A stretch of DNA of 41,303 nt. It comes from Akkermansiaceae bacterium UBA6138 (lineage in GTDB: Bacteria > Verrucomicrobiota > Verrucomicrobiia > Verrucomicrobiales > DEV007). The notes under the pieces are model-generated. The model did no database searches and had not been told where the DNA came from. It was given only the letters and a program-made list of their open reading frames with translations. The stretch's first letter is position 1, and the number at the start of each line of letters is the position of its first letter. Of the stretch, positions 22,710 to 30,839 are shown one piece after another. A program made the translations under genes and the position numbers. The stretch lies in NCBI GenBank assembly GCA_002422425.1, contig DIVG01000015.1:986-42288 (forward strand), written 5' to 3'.

Positions 22710-23425
22710 TATTCAGTATCCGTCACGGCAAAGATCGCGTCGAGCTCTTCGGAGGCGAGTTCGCGCCATTCGCCTTCGGCGAGTTCGTCGGGGAGAGAGA
22801 GGCCCCCGATAGCGAGACGTCGTAGCGAGACGACGTGATTTTCCGCCGCCGCGAACATGCGCCTGACCTGGTGATAACGTCCCTCGTGCAGGGTCACGAG
22901 TGCTTCCTTTTCCCCGAGCACTTCGAGCGGGGCGGGGAGGAGCGGTTTCGATTCACCGTTGAGCAAAAGCGTGCCGGAGGCAAAGAGCGCCGCCTCATTG
23001 CCCGAGAGCGGGCGGTCGAGGGTGGCGTGGTAGACTTTGCGGCAGTGGGACTTAGGATGGATGATGCGGTGGAGGAGCTTGCCATCGTCGGTGAGAAGAA
23101 GCAGGCCGGTGGTGTCTTTGTCGAGACGTCCGATCGGATTGAGACCGGGATTGCGGGCGGCGAAGCGCGGCGGCAGCAGTTCGTAGATCGTCTCGCCGGG
23201 ATCCTCCATGCTGCAAGTGTAGCCGGCGGGTTTGTTGATGATGAGGGTGAGGGGCGCGGGCGGATCAAGAGTCTCTCCGCGCACGCGAATCCCGGCATGG
23301 GGCGGCACTTCGTTTTCCCCCAGCGTTCGGCCTGTGGCATCGGTCACGGCGCCGTAGCGGATGAGGCGCTGCACGTCCTTGCGCGAGCCGTAGCCGAGAT
23401 TGGCGAGTAGCTTGACGAGTTTCAT
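22709..23425 (-). CDS. rsuA: 16S rRNA pseudouridine synthase, RsuA family
   Basis: A 238-residue pseudouridine synthase. The N-terminal S4 RNA-binding domain (VKLLANLGYGSRKDVQRLIR) is followed by the catalytic domain with the family signature GRLDKDTTGLLLLT (99-112; Asp102 is the expected nucleophile) and the C-terminal GRYHQVRRMFAA. RsuA modifies uridine 516 of 16S rRNA. The length is normal. The gene overlaps its upstream methyltransferase by ATGA and its downstream phosphoesterase by TAATG, so the three form an operon. Confidence 0.93.
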   Translation of the reverse strand: MKLVKLLANLGYGSRKDVQRLIRYGAVTDATGRTLGENEVPPHAGIRVRGETLDPPAPLTLIINKPAGYTCSMEDPGETIYELLPPRFAARNPGLNPIGRLDKDTTGLLLLTDDGKLLHRIIHPKSHCRKVYHATLDRPLSGNEAALFASGTLLLNGESKPLLPAPLEVLGEKEALVTLHEGRYHQVRRMFAAAENHVVSLRRLAIGGLSLPDELAEGEWRELASEELDAIFAVTDTE

Positions 23426-24429
23426 CCGCGTTTTTCGGCGATGATGAGCTTGTAGGTTTTGTCTTCGGCGACGCGGCGGTAGGTAAGTCCGCCTGTCTCG
23501 AGGACGGCCTCGTAGGGGAGCTGGCGATTGGCGACGAGGTAGAGCGTGCCGCCCCGGCGCAGGGACTCGGCTGCGGTCTTGATGAAAGCGCGCCCGAGAT
23601 CGATGCGGGTGGCGTGGCCGGTGTGGAAAGGCGGATTCATGAGGATGACATCGTAGGTCCCGGGGAGTCCGTTCACGACATCGTGCCAGTGGAAGGAGGC
23701 GCGCGCATCACCGCCCAGATTTACCCGGGCGCACTCAAGGGCGCGGGCGTCGGCTTCGAAGAGGTCGAGCTCTTTGATCTTCGGTGAACGCCGCAGGGCC
23801 TCGGCCGAGAGAAAACCCCAGCCTGCCCCGAGATCGGCAACACGTCCGCCGAGATGGTCGGGGAGATGATCGACGAGCATCTGCGAACCCGGGTCGATGT
23901 GCTCGCTGCTGAAGATGCCGGCCCGGGTCGTGTAGTTTGTCCCGGGAATCTGATGTGGCAATGTCAGGGGTCGCCATTCGGCGAAAAGGGTTTCATCCCA
24001 GGTGCCGTCTTCGATCGCATGAAAGGCGCGGCACTTGTTTTTCTGGATGGATTTGATCGAACTTGTCGCCTTTTTGAGCGTCTTCTCGAATCGTCCCGCG
24101 CCGGTCGTGTTCGGCAAGGCGGCGACGAGGCAGCCTCCCGGCTCGAGGCGGTCGCGCGCCATCGCAAAAGAGGCAAGGACTTCGTCGCGGGATTTTCCCG
24201 GGAGTACGAGGACGACGGGCCAGCGACCTTCGGGGAGTTCGTCGACACGGGTGAGACCGGCCTTGTCCCAGCCTTCGGCCCGGTGTTTGATCGGCTGCCA
24301 TCCGGTCAGGTCGGGCCAGGCGGCGAAATCCGGATGCGGTTCCGCGCCGATGAAGAGGGCGCGGGACGGAACCTCGATCGGGTCGGTTCCGGTAAAAGTC
24401 AGCATCAGCGTTTCGAGAGCGGGATTCAT
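23422..24429 (-). CDS. RsmC/RlmG-like rRNA guanine-N2 methyltransferase
   Basis: A 335-residue class I methyltransferase with the double-domain layout of RsmC. A degenerate N-terminal half includes PVVLVLPGKSRDEVL and a GGCLVAALPN turn. The catalytic half has the SAM site DLGAGWGFLSAEAL (199 onward), the acidic FEADARALECA strand and the substrate motif MNPPFHTG (NPPFH at 265-269). These enzymes methylate guanines in 16S or 23S rRNA; which one cannot be decided. Co-transcription with rsuA supports rRNA modification. No damage is seen. Confidence 0.86.
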   Translation of the reverse strand: MNPALETLMLTFTGTDPIEVPSRALFIGAEPHPDFAAWPDLTGWQPIKHRAEGWDKAGLTRVDELPEGRWPVVLVLPGKSRDEVLASFAMARDRLEPGGCLVAALPNTTGAGRFEKTLKKATSSIKSIQKNKCRAFHAIEDGTWDETLFAEWRPLTLPHQIPGTNYTTRAGIFSSEHIDPGSQMLVDHLPDHLGGRVADLGAGWGFLSAEALRRSPKIKELDLFEADARALECARVNLGGDARASFHWHDVVNGLPGTYDVILMNPPFHTGHATRIDLGRAFIKTAAESLRRGGTLYLVANRQLPYEAVLETGGLTYRRVAEDKTYKLIIAEKRG

Positions 24430-24672
24430 CGTGGATTATGGAAAAGGACGGGGAAAAGCGGAAAGACTACAGGCGGACGGGTGAAATGGGTAATGATTTG
24501 TCCGCAGCGTTCGGGGCGGGGAAAGTTTTCAGCCGAAGAACTGCGCTTCCCCGCCATCAAAAAGGCCCCGCTCCTTGATCGAGATGCTCAGCCGTGTCCA
24601 CATGGGAAAGCGTGTCCGCCGCCCGGTCGGGCGTTAAATCGACCCAGGCACCGCTCTGCTGCTTTCCGGGCT

Positions 24673-25704
24673 TCACCATGCCCTGGCAAGAGCGTTTTTC
24701 AGTTTCGTCCGGAACCACGCAAGATCCTGGGGATCGGCGGCGTCGAGGTAGGTGGAGTGGGGCGTGAGAGTGCGGGGTGTTTCAGAGGTCTCCGAGGCGA
24801 CGACCCAGGAGCGGCGCTCGTCGGCGAAGGGGTGATCGGCCGGGGTTTTAACGTAGGCGGTAAAACGCCGGGCGAGTCCGGCACGGGAGAGCCGCTCGTG
24901 TAACTCGTCAAAGCGTTCAATTTCGGCCATGGGATCTTCGAGATAATGAAAACCGATAATAGTTTTACGGGGATGCCGTTGCATGGCGCGAACGATCTCT
25001 TCCCATTTCCCTTCGGTGAGGGTGAGGGAGCGTGTTTCCTCGGGCGGGTGGGGGAGGCGCATGATGATTCGGGGCACCCTTTTCGCGGGCACGGCGGGCT
25101 GACCCATCACGGCGAGGCGCACGCAGGATTCCTCGAGGAGGGCGAGGGGGAAGGAGCCGGTAAGGCTGTTTCCGATGACGGCGATGGAGCGTCCGCCTTC
25201 GCGCGCGGAGACGGTGCGGGCGAGATGGGCGAGGTCCGAAACGATCGTGCCGGCCGACTCGGTCGAGACGGGATTCCAGATCCCGGTCCTGCGAATCACT
25301 TTGATGGAAGCGAGACCCTTGTCATAGCCGTAGGCGGGGCGCCCTTTGACAGGATCGCCGTAGAGGCTGGGGAGGTAGGCGCGATAGCCCCAGTCCTCGA
25401 GGACGAGGGCGAAGTTGAGCAGGTCGGGGCTGAGTCCGTTGATGGCGTGAAGCAGCAGGATGGGGCGGCCGGTTGAGCGGGTCCGCCAGACGGGATAGCG
25501 GCGGTCCGACCCGGGGATAGCCACGTCGAACTTCACAAAGCGGGATTCGTCGGGCAGGAGGGACTTCGTTGCAGTGGACCGGGGATGCTCGGCTTTTCCG
25601 ATCCCCGCGAATCCTAAGAAGAGCAGAAATCCGACGACCTGAAGGAGAAAACGAAGATCCCCGCTGTTTTTCCGCCAGGACTTCGATCGGTTCAGGGCTG
25701 CCAT
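24673..25704 (-). CDS. Exported dienelactone-hydrolase-like alpha/beta hydrolase
   Basis: A 343-residue alpha/beta hydrolase with a hydrophobic N-terminal signal or anchor (LLQVVGFLLFLGFAGIGKAE). The fold is visible from PILLLHAINGLSPDLLNFAL (oxyanion loop) and WGYRAYLPSLYGDP. The nucleophile elbow reads IGNSLTG, so serine replaces the cysteine typical of dienelactone hydrolases. A late Asp/His region follows (FHYLEDPMAE; TPADHPFADE). The substrate is unknown, probably an ester. The 243-base gap between its stop and the RsmC-like gene holds nothing recognisable. It is divergent from rlmI. Confidence 0.78.
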   Translation of the reverse strand: MAALNRSKSWRKNSGDLRFLLQVVGFLLFLGFAGIGKAEHPRSTATKSLLPDESRFVKFDVAIPGSDRRYPVWRTRSTGRPILLLHAINGLSPDLLNFALVLEDWGYRAYLPSLYGDPVKGRPAYGYDKGLASIKVIRRTGIWNPVSTESAGTIVSDLAHLARTVSAREGGRSIAVIGNSLTGSFPLALLEESCVRLAVMGQPAVPAKRVPRIIMRLPHPPEETRSLTLTEGKWEEIVRAMQRHPRKTIIGFHYLEDPMAEIERFDELHERLSRAGLARRFTAYVKTPADHPFADERRSWVVASETSETPRTLTPHSTYLDAADPQDLAWFRTKLKNALARAW

Positions 25705-25808
25705 GGCTCTATTGGTTCAGTTTTCCCGAATAAAAGGCAATCTTCTATTTTGAAAAATTATCATTAGAATGCCTGGGGTAATGCGGGGACCTTGCGTGGA
25801 ATTTTCCC

Positions 25809-27035
25809 ATGAATACCTCTTTTGAATCGCAGAAAACCGTGCCGCGCCTCAAGCTGACGTTGCGCCCGAGCGCCGAGTCGATCGTGCGGAGCGGTCATCC
25901 GTGGATCTACTCGGACAGCATCCGCCGTCAGAATCGGGAAGGGACGTCGGGGGAGCTTGCCGTCATTTACGACCGCAAAAATCAGTTTCTCGGGATGGGT
26001 TTTTTCGATCCGGCATCGCCTCTGCGAGTGCGTATTCTCCATGTGGGAAAGCCGGTGACCCTCGATGAGTCGTGGTGGCGAACCCGCCTCGGGGAGACGC
26101 TGGAACGGCGGCGGGGAGTCGCCGATGAGGGCACGGACGGCCTGCGGCTTATCAATGGCGAGAGTGACGGCTGGCCGGGTCTGGTCGTGGATCGTTACGA
26201 CGGGGTTCTCGTGATGAAACTCTACACCCCGGCCTGGCTGCCCCGACTCACGATGCTGCGCGATCTGCTCGCGGCAGCGACGGGGCCGGAGCGCATCGTT
26301 CTGCGTCTGAGCCGCAATCTCCAGGCAAAGGCGGCGGAGTCGGGGTTTCGCGATGGCCAGATTCTCCATGGTCCGGCGCTCGAGGGCGTGGTGACTTTTC
26401 TGGAGTCGGGTCTGCGTTTCGAGGCCGATGTGCTGCGCGGGCAAAAGACGGGATTTTTCCTCGATCAGCGCGAGAACCGGCGGCGGGTCGCGACGTTGTC
26501 GCGCGGGGCGGAGGTGTTGAATGCCTTCAGTTTCACGGGAGGCTTTTCCCTCTACGCGGCGAGGGGCGGGGCGAAGTCGGTGACCGATCTCGACATCAGC
26601 GCTCACGCCTTGGAAGCGTCAGGACGAAACTTTGCCCTCAACGCGCAAGATCCCGGGGTCGCCGCGTGCGAGCATCTCACGATACAGGCGGATGCCTTCG
26701 CCTGGCTCGAAAATGCCCGTGATCCCCGCTACGATGTCGTCGTGGTCGATCCTCCTTCACTCGCGAAGCGCGAGAGCGAGCGTGAGGGGGCGATCCAGGC
26801 CTACGGCCGGCTCAATGCGAATGCGATCCGACTGTTGCGCCGCGGAGGTGTGCTCGTGGCGGCCTCGTGTTCCGGCCACGTCAGCGCGGAGGAATTTTTC
26901 GGTGCGGTGCGGACAGCGGCGAGGAAGACGGGACGGGGTTTCGGGGAGCTGGGCACGTCTTTTCATGCGCCGGATCATCACGCCTCTTTTCCTGAGGCGC
27001 ATTACCTGAAATGTCTCTGTCTCAAGTTCGACTGA
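25809..27035 (+). CDS. rlmI: RlmI-like 23S rRNA m5C methyltransferase
   Basis: A 408-residue class I SAM methyltransferase of the RlmI family. An N-terminal PUA domain (RPSAESIVRSGHPWIYSDSI) precedes a central domain. Diagnostic motifs follow: GQKTGFFLDQRENRR (211-225), NAFSFTGGFSLYA (238-250), the VVVDPPSLAK motif (DPP at 314-316) and the catalytic Cys354 in AASCSGHVS. RlmI methylates a cytosine of 23S rRNA (1962 in E. coli numbering). The gene converges on the antiporter operon with a 25-base gap. An 11-base tandem duplication lies at the neighbouring stop. Confidence 0.9.
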   Translation: MNTSFESQKTVPRLKLTLRPSAESIVRSGHPWIYSDSIRRQNREGTSGELAVIYDRKNQFLGMGFFDPASPLRVRILHVGKPVTLDESWWRTRLGETLERRRGVADEGTDGLRLINGESDGWPGLVVDRYDGVLVMKLYTPAWLPRLTMLRDLLAAATGPERIVLRLSRNLQAKAAESGFRDGQILHGPALEGVVTFLESGLRFEADVLRGQKTGFFLDQRENRRRVATLSRGAEVLNAFSFTGGFSLYAARGGAKSVTDLDISAHALEASGRNFALNAQDPGVAACEHLTIQADAFAWLENARDPRYDVVVVDPPSLAKRESEREGAIQAYGRLNANAIRLLRRGGVLVAASCSGHVSAEEFFGAVRTAARKTGRGFGELGTSFHAPDHHASFPEAHYLKCLCLKFD

Positions 27036-27050
27036 GCTTTAGCCCGTTCT

Positions 27051-27072
27051 CAGAACCGCATCAGAACCGCAT
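27051..27072. repeat. 11-bp tandem duplication over the MrpD3 stop
   Basis: CAGAACCGCAT occurs twice in a row, spanning the end of the last antiporter gene. The copies leave the stop at 27061 in frame, so the duplication has little effect on the protein. Confidence 0.7.
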
Positions 27073-28842
27073 CAGGAGCGAGAGCAGTCCGAGCAGGATC
27101 ACGGCGAAGAAGGCGGTGATGCCGATGGGGAAGGCCCCGTGCCTGGCGCGGCGGAAGACGGAATGACGGGCGGCGTCGGTCTCTTCGGGAGTGAGTCGCT
27201 GGAAGGCCCAGATCGGGGTCATGATAAAGCAGGCGAGACGTGGTCCGCCTGACTCGAAGAAGTTCGTAACGCCGGGAACAAATTTTCCGAGGAAACGACG
27301 ACCGACGGCGGCGTTGATCGCATTGAGGCTTTTGTCGGCGAGCCGGTAGAAAAGGGGCCCGCCTTTGCGATAGAGCCAGTCGGCATCGAGATTGGTGGCG
27401 CGGATCTCGGACGGGTACCATCCGGCCCGCAGCATGAGGGTGAAGGCGAGTCCGCTGAAGAGAAGGAAAAGAATCTGGTCGGTGACGTGTCCGACGGTGT
27501 AGGGTTCGTAGCTGACCGAGAGATCCGGCAGCATGGGGTAGAGGACCTGATGGGGGAACGTCCCGACGAGGAGGCTGATCGCGGCGACGGTGCCCATGGC
27601 GAGGAGCTGATTGATCGGGGCCTCTTCGCAGCGTATCCCGGAGTCGCGGTTGAAGAAGGTGAAGAAGGGCACCTTGATCCCCGCCATGAGAAAGGCCCCG
27701 GCGGCACCGAAGAGGAGGACGAGGAAAATGGTGCCGTGTCCGCCCGAGGCACTTGCGGAAAAGATCATCGATTTTCCGACGAAGCCGGCGAAGAGCGGTG
27801 CCGAGATGCTGAGTGCGCCGATGCAGCAGAAGAGGCAGGTCGCGGGCATGGAACGGGCGAGTCCGCCGAGCTCGGTCGCTTTTGACTTTCCGGTGCGGTA
27901 GAGGACGGAGCCGATTGCCATGAAGAGGAGCGCTTTGTAAAGGACGTGGCAGTAGGCGTGAGCGGCGGTGCCATTGAGCGAGAGGGTGGTGCCGAGACCT
28001 ATGCCGACGACCATGAAGCCGACCTGATTGACGAGGCAGTAGGCGAGGACACGGCGCAGGTCGTTCTCGATAACGGCGTAGAAGAGCGGCAGCACGATCA
28101 TAACGACACCGATCCAGAGCAGGACGGGTTCGCCGGGGAAGGTGCGGGCGAGGACGTAGACGGCGGTCTTGGTCGTGAAGGTCGCCATGAAGATGAGCCC
28201 GCCGATGGAGGCCTCGGGGTAGGTGTCGGTGAGCCAGGCGCCGACGATAGGCCAGGCACAGTTGATTCCGAAGCCGAGGAACATGAGCCACGGGCCGACG
28301 CCACTCAGCTCGATTTTGTCAAAGGCGGTGCTGCCGCCGGCGGCGAGATGGAGGACGAGTCCGCCGAGGAGGACAACCCCGCCGAAGACGTGGACGAGGA
28401 GGTAGCGCTTCGCGGCGCTTCCCGAAGAAGGCGTCTTCCGCGCGAGGAGGCAGAGGACGGCTCCGACAGTGAGCATTTCCCAGAAAAAGAAAAGCGTGAT
28501 GAGATCGCCGGCCATGACCGCGCCCATCGCGCAGCCCGCGTAGAGAAGCCCGGCGGAGAGGTCGAGGGCGACGTTGTCTTTCAGGATGTAGAGGACCCCG
28601 ACGAAGGAAATGACGGTGAAGATGTGGAGAAAGAGGAGGCTCCAGCCGTCGGCGCGTCCGAGGATGAGCTCGAACTCGAGGAGCTCGACTTTCCAGTGGA
28701 CCCCTTTCGTGATGAGGTAAAAATTCACGAAGCCGATCACGGGAACGGCGAGGGCGAAGATCTGGCGGAACCGGCCCCTCAGGAAGGGGACGATGAGGGC
28801 ACCGAGCAGGTAGATGAGGGCGGGCGGGACGGCGTCAGGCAT
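27061..28842 (-). CDS. Mrp/Mnh antiporter subunit D-like (third copy, D3)
   Basis: A 593-residue, multi-spanning NuoL/M/N-family protein at the end of the Mrp operon. The conserved TM5 glutamate is present (LFFFWEMLTV), as is the TM8 lysine region (FTTKTAVYVLAR). The TM7 motif reads GFGINCAWPIVGAWL, lacking the lysine found in its two paralogues at the K-A-x-x-P position. That matches one subfamily of MrpD-like proteins rather than a mutation here. The C-terminal 100 residues are an extra amphipathic extension with two more spans. It probably forms one of three proton or sodium channels of the complex. Confidence 0.87.
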   Translation of the reverse strand: MPDAVPPALIYLLGALIVPFLRGRFRQIFALAVPVIGFVNFYLITKGVHWKVELLEFELILGRADGWSLLFLHIFTVISFVGVLYILKDNVALDLSAGLLYAGCAMGAVMAGDLITLFFFWEMLTVGAVLCLLARKTPSSGSAAKRYLLVHVFGGVVLLGGLVLHLAAGGSTAFDKIELSGVGPWLMFLGFGINCAWPIVGAWLTDTYPEASIGGLIFMATFTTKTAVYVLARTFPGEPVLLWIGVVMIVLPLFYAVIENDLRRVLAYCLVNQVGFMVVGIGLGTTLSLNGTAAHAYCHVLYKALLFMAIGSVLYRTGKSKATELGGLARSMPATCLFCCIGALSISAPLFAGFVGKSMIFSASASGGHGTIFLVLLFGAAGAFLMAGIKVPFFTFFNRDSGIRCEEAPINQLLAMGTVAAISLLVGTFPHQVLYPMLPDLSVSYEPYTVGHVTDQILFLLFSGLAFTLMLRAGWYPSEIRATNLDADWLYRKGGPLFYRLADKSLNAINAAVGRRFLGKFVPGVTNFFESGGPRLACFIMTPIWAFQRLTPEETDAARHSVFRRARHGAFPIGITAFFAVILLGLLSLLMRF

Positions 28843-29140
28843 CGGGTTTTCCTCCGGCGTCGGGTGAAGATTTTTCGTAGTAGTCTTCGTCGCGCTTCAC
28901 GAGCGGGCGGACGAGGAATCGGGAAACGGTGACGAGGAGGAGGCAGGCAACAAAGGCGGCGATGCCGTAGAAGCCGGGCCATTGCTCCCATTTCAGGTAG
29001 GGATGTTTGTCGAATCCGGTGAGACGGAAGACAAGATCGAGAAGCAGGAAAAAGCCGCAGGCGCCCGCGAGCAGGGTGAAGAGCCTGCGCGGCGCGGGCG
29101 AGTCGGGCGTCCCGTGGGGGCTGGGCTTAGGGCTGGGCAT
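28835..29140 (-). CDS. Small two-span membrane protein in Mrp operon (101 aa)
   Basis: A 101-residue protein: a Pro-rich N-terminus, then two hydrophobic spans (LFTLLAGACGFFLLLDLVF and FYGIAAFVACLLLVTVSRF) joined by a short loop containing KHPYLKWEQWPGFYG, and a charged tail with EDYYEKSS. It overlaps the start of the D3 gene by eight bases and the preceding small gene by 14. That tight packing implies a structural or assembly role in the antiporter complex. It matches none of the seven canonical Mrp subunits. Confidence 0.72.
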   Translation of the reverse strand: MPSPKPSPHGTPDSPAPRRLFTLLAGACGFFLLLDLVFRLTGFDKHPYLKWEQWPGFYGIAAFVACLLLVTVSRFLVRPLVKRDEDYYEKSSPDAGGKPDA

Positions 29141-29339
29141 GGGAGTCGGTGTCCGATGATTGGGTGGGAGTGGCGTCCTTTTTGCCGTAGTCCTTTTTCA
29201 CCTTGCCGGGCGAGGTGACGAGGATGAGGGCGAGGTAGACGATCGCGACGGCGGCGACGATGAGAAAGGGCCGGGTGAAGCCGGGGACGGGCTCGTGCCG
29301 GAGTTCCTGAAGGACGGGGGCTTTTTCTCGTTCTGCCAT
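29127..29339 (-). CDS. Small single-span membrane protein in Mrp operon (70 aa)
   Basis: A 70-residue protein with one hydrophobic segment (TRPFLIVAAVAIVYLALIL) between a charged N-terminus and a Lys/Asp/Ser-rich C-terminal tail. It starts seven bases after the D2 gene and overlaps the next small gene. Function unknown; position suggests an accessory subunit of the antiporter. Confidence 0.68.
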   Translation of the reverse strand: MAEREKAPVLQELRHEPVPGFTRPFLIVAAVAIVYLALILVTSPGKVKKDYGKKDATPTQSSDTDSHAQP

Positions 29340-29346
29340 GTTCAGT

Positions 29347-30834
29347 CTATTTTTGCCCGACCATCAGATCGGTGAGTTCGAGCAGGGTGCCGGGGAAAAA
29401 GAAAAGGAGGAGCGAGCCGATCGCGGTGACGGTGAGGGGGATGACGCAGGCGAGCGGGGCCTCGTGGATGCCGGAGGTCGCCTCGTCCCCGGGTGCCGGT
29501 TTGAAGAAGGCGCGGTAGACGATGGGGAAGAAGTAGGCCCCGTTCAGGATCGTGCTGACGAGGAAGACGCAGAGGAGGGCGATCTGCCCGGCTTCGGCGG
29601 CACCCCAGACGAGGTAGAACTTGCTGAGGAGTCCGCCCGTCGGGGGCAGGCCGGTCACGCTCATCGCGCCGATGGCGAAGGCGGCGAAGGTCACGGGCAT
29701 GCGGCGTCCGAGTCCGTCGAGCTGGCTCACGTATTTTTTGCCGCAGGCGACGAAGATGGCCCCGGCGCAGAAGAAGAGGGTGATCTTGCCGAAAGCGTGC
29801 ATTGCGATATGCATCATGCTGCCGGCGACGGCGTGCTCGCTGAGGAGGGCAACGCCGAGGATGATGTAGGAGAGCTGGCCGACGGTGGAGAAGGCGAGGC
29901 GGCGTTTCAGGTTGTCCTGCGTGAGGGCGATGAGCGACGAGGTGATGACGGTGAAGGCGGCGATCCAGCAGAGCACGAGGTTGATTCCGAGCTTGCCTAA
30001 CAGGTCAACACCGAAGACCTCGGTAATGACGCGGATGACGCAGAAGACGCCGACTTTCACGACGGCGACAGCGTGGAGCAGGGCCGAGACGGGTGTCGGG
30101 GCGACCATTGCCCCGGGGAGCCACGAGTGGAAGGGCATCATGCCTGCCTTGGAGAATCCGAACGCGAAGCCGAGGAGGAGGAAGAGCCCGGGCCAGTAAC
30201 CGAGGTCGCTTTCCGCGAGGATGGCGGCTCCGGCGAAGGAAAGGTCGCCGCCGGATTTCACGTAGGTGAAGATGAGGGCGGGGAGGGCGAATCCGATCGA
30301 GGTCCCGAGCAGGTAGGAGAGATAGGTGCGTCCGCCGGTGCGGGCTTCTTTGTCCTGGTGATGGGTTACGAGCGGCCAGGTCGCGAGGGAGAGCATCTCG
30401 TAGAAGAGATAGAGGGTGAGGAGGTTCCCCGCGAAGGCGACGCCGAGAGTGGCGCAGAGGGAGACGGCGAAGAAGACAAAGAAGCGGGTCTGGGCGTGCT
30501 CCTTCAGCCCCCGCATGTAGCCGACCGCGTAGAGCGAGGTCGCGATCCAGAGCGAGGAGGCGACGAGGGCAAAGATCATCCCGAGTCCGTCGACGCGGAA
30601 GGCGATGGGGACATTGATCCCGGTAAAGCCGCTGATGAAGGTGTACTCGAGCACTTTCCCCTCGAGGACGAGGGGCAGCATCGCGAGGACGAAGGCGAAT
30701 TTGGCAATGCCCGCCCCGAAAGTGACGAGTTCGCGTAGAAAGATCTCTTTGCGGAAGATTAGAATGAGCGGCACCGCTGCGAGCGAGGCGAGACACGCGA
30801 GGACGGGAAGGATGCTGGTGACCGTGTTCTCCAT
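29347..30834 (-). CDS. mnhD: Mrp/Mnh antiporter subunit D (second copy, D2)
   Basis: A 495-residue MrpD/NuoM-type membrane protein, usual length for MrpD. The TM5 glutamate (LYLFYEMLSLATWPLV), the TM7 lysine motif (GFSKAGMMPFHSWLPGAM) and the TM8 lysine/His region (LLHAVAVVKVGVF) are all intact, as is TGLPPTGGLLSKFYL near residue 390. It should conduct protons or cations in the inner membrane. It follows D1 with five bases between. All features are canonical. Confidence 0.92.
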   Translation of the reverse strand: MENTVTSILPVLACLASLAAVPLILIFRKEIFLRELVTFGAGIAKFAFVLAMLPLVLEGKVLEYTFISGFTGINVPIAFRVDGLGMIFALVASSLWIATSLYAVGYMRGLKEHAQTRFFVFFAVSLCATLGVAFAGNLLTLYLFYEMLSLATWPLVTHHQDKEARTGGRTYLSYLLGTSIGFALPALIFTYVKSGGDLSFAGAAILAESDLGYWPGLFLLLGFAFGFSKAGMMPFHSWLPGAMVAPTPVSALLHAVAVVKVGVFCVIRVITEVFGVDLLGKLGINLVLCWIAAFTVITSSLIALTQDNLKRRLAFSTVGQLSYIILGVALLSEHAVAGSMMHIAMHAFGKITLFFCAGAIFVACGKKYVSQLDGLGRRMPVTFAAFAIGAMSVTGLPPTGGLLSKFYLVWGAAEAGQIALLCVFLVSTILNGAYFFPIVYRAFFKPAPGDEATSGIHEAPLACVIPLTVTAIGSLLLFFFPGTLLELTDLMVGQK

Positions 30835-30839
30835 ACCGT

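Noticed and set aside
21531..22838. 435-codon plus-strand frame
   Set aside because: Antisense to the phosphoesterase gene, which has a signal peptide and metal motifs.
27050..28291. 413-codon minus-strand frame inside the D3 gene
   Set aside because: Arg/His/Leu-rich out-of-frame product; the D3 frame has the membrane spans and conserved residues.
27946..28932. 328-codon plus-strand frame
   Set aside because: Extremely Glu/Asp/Gly-rich antisense to membrane-protein codons, a known artefact.
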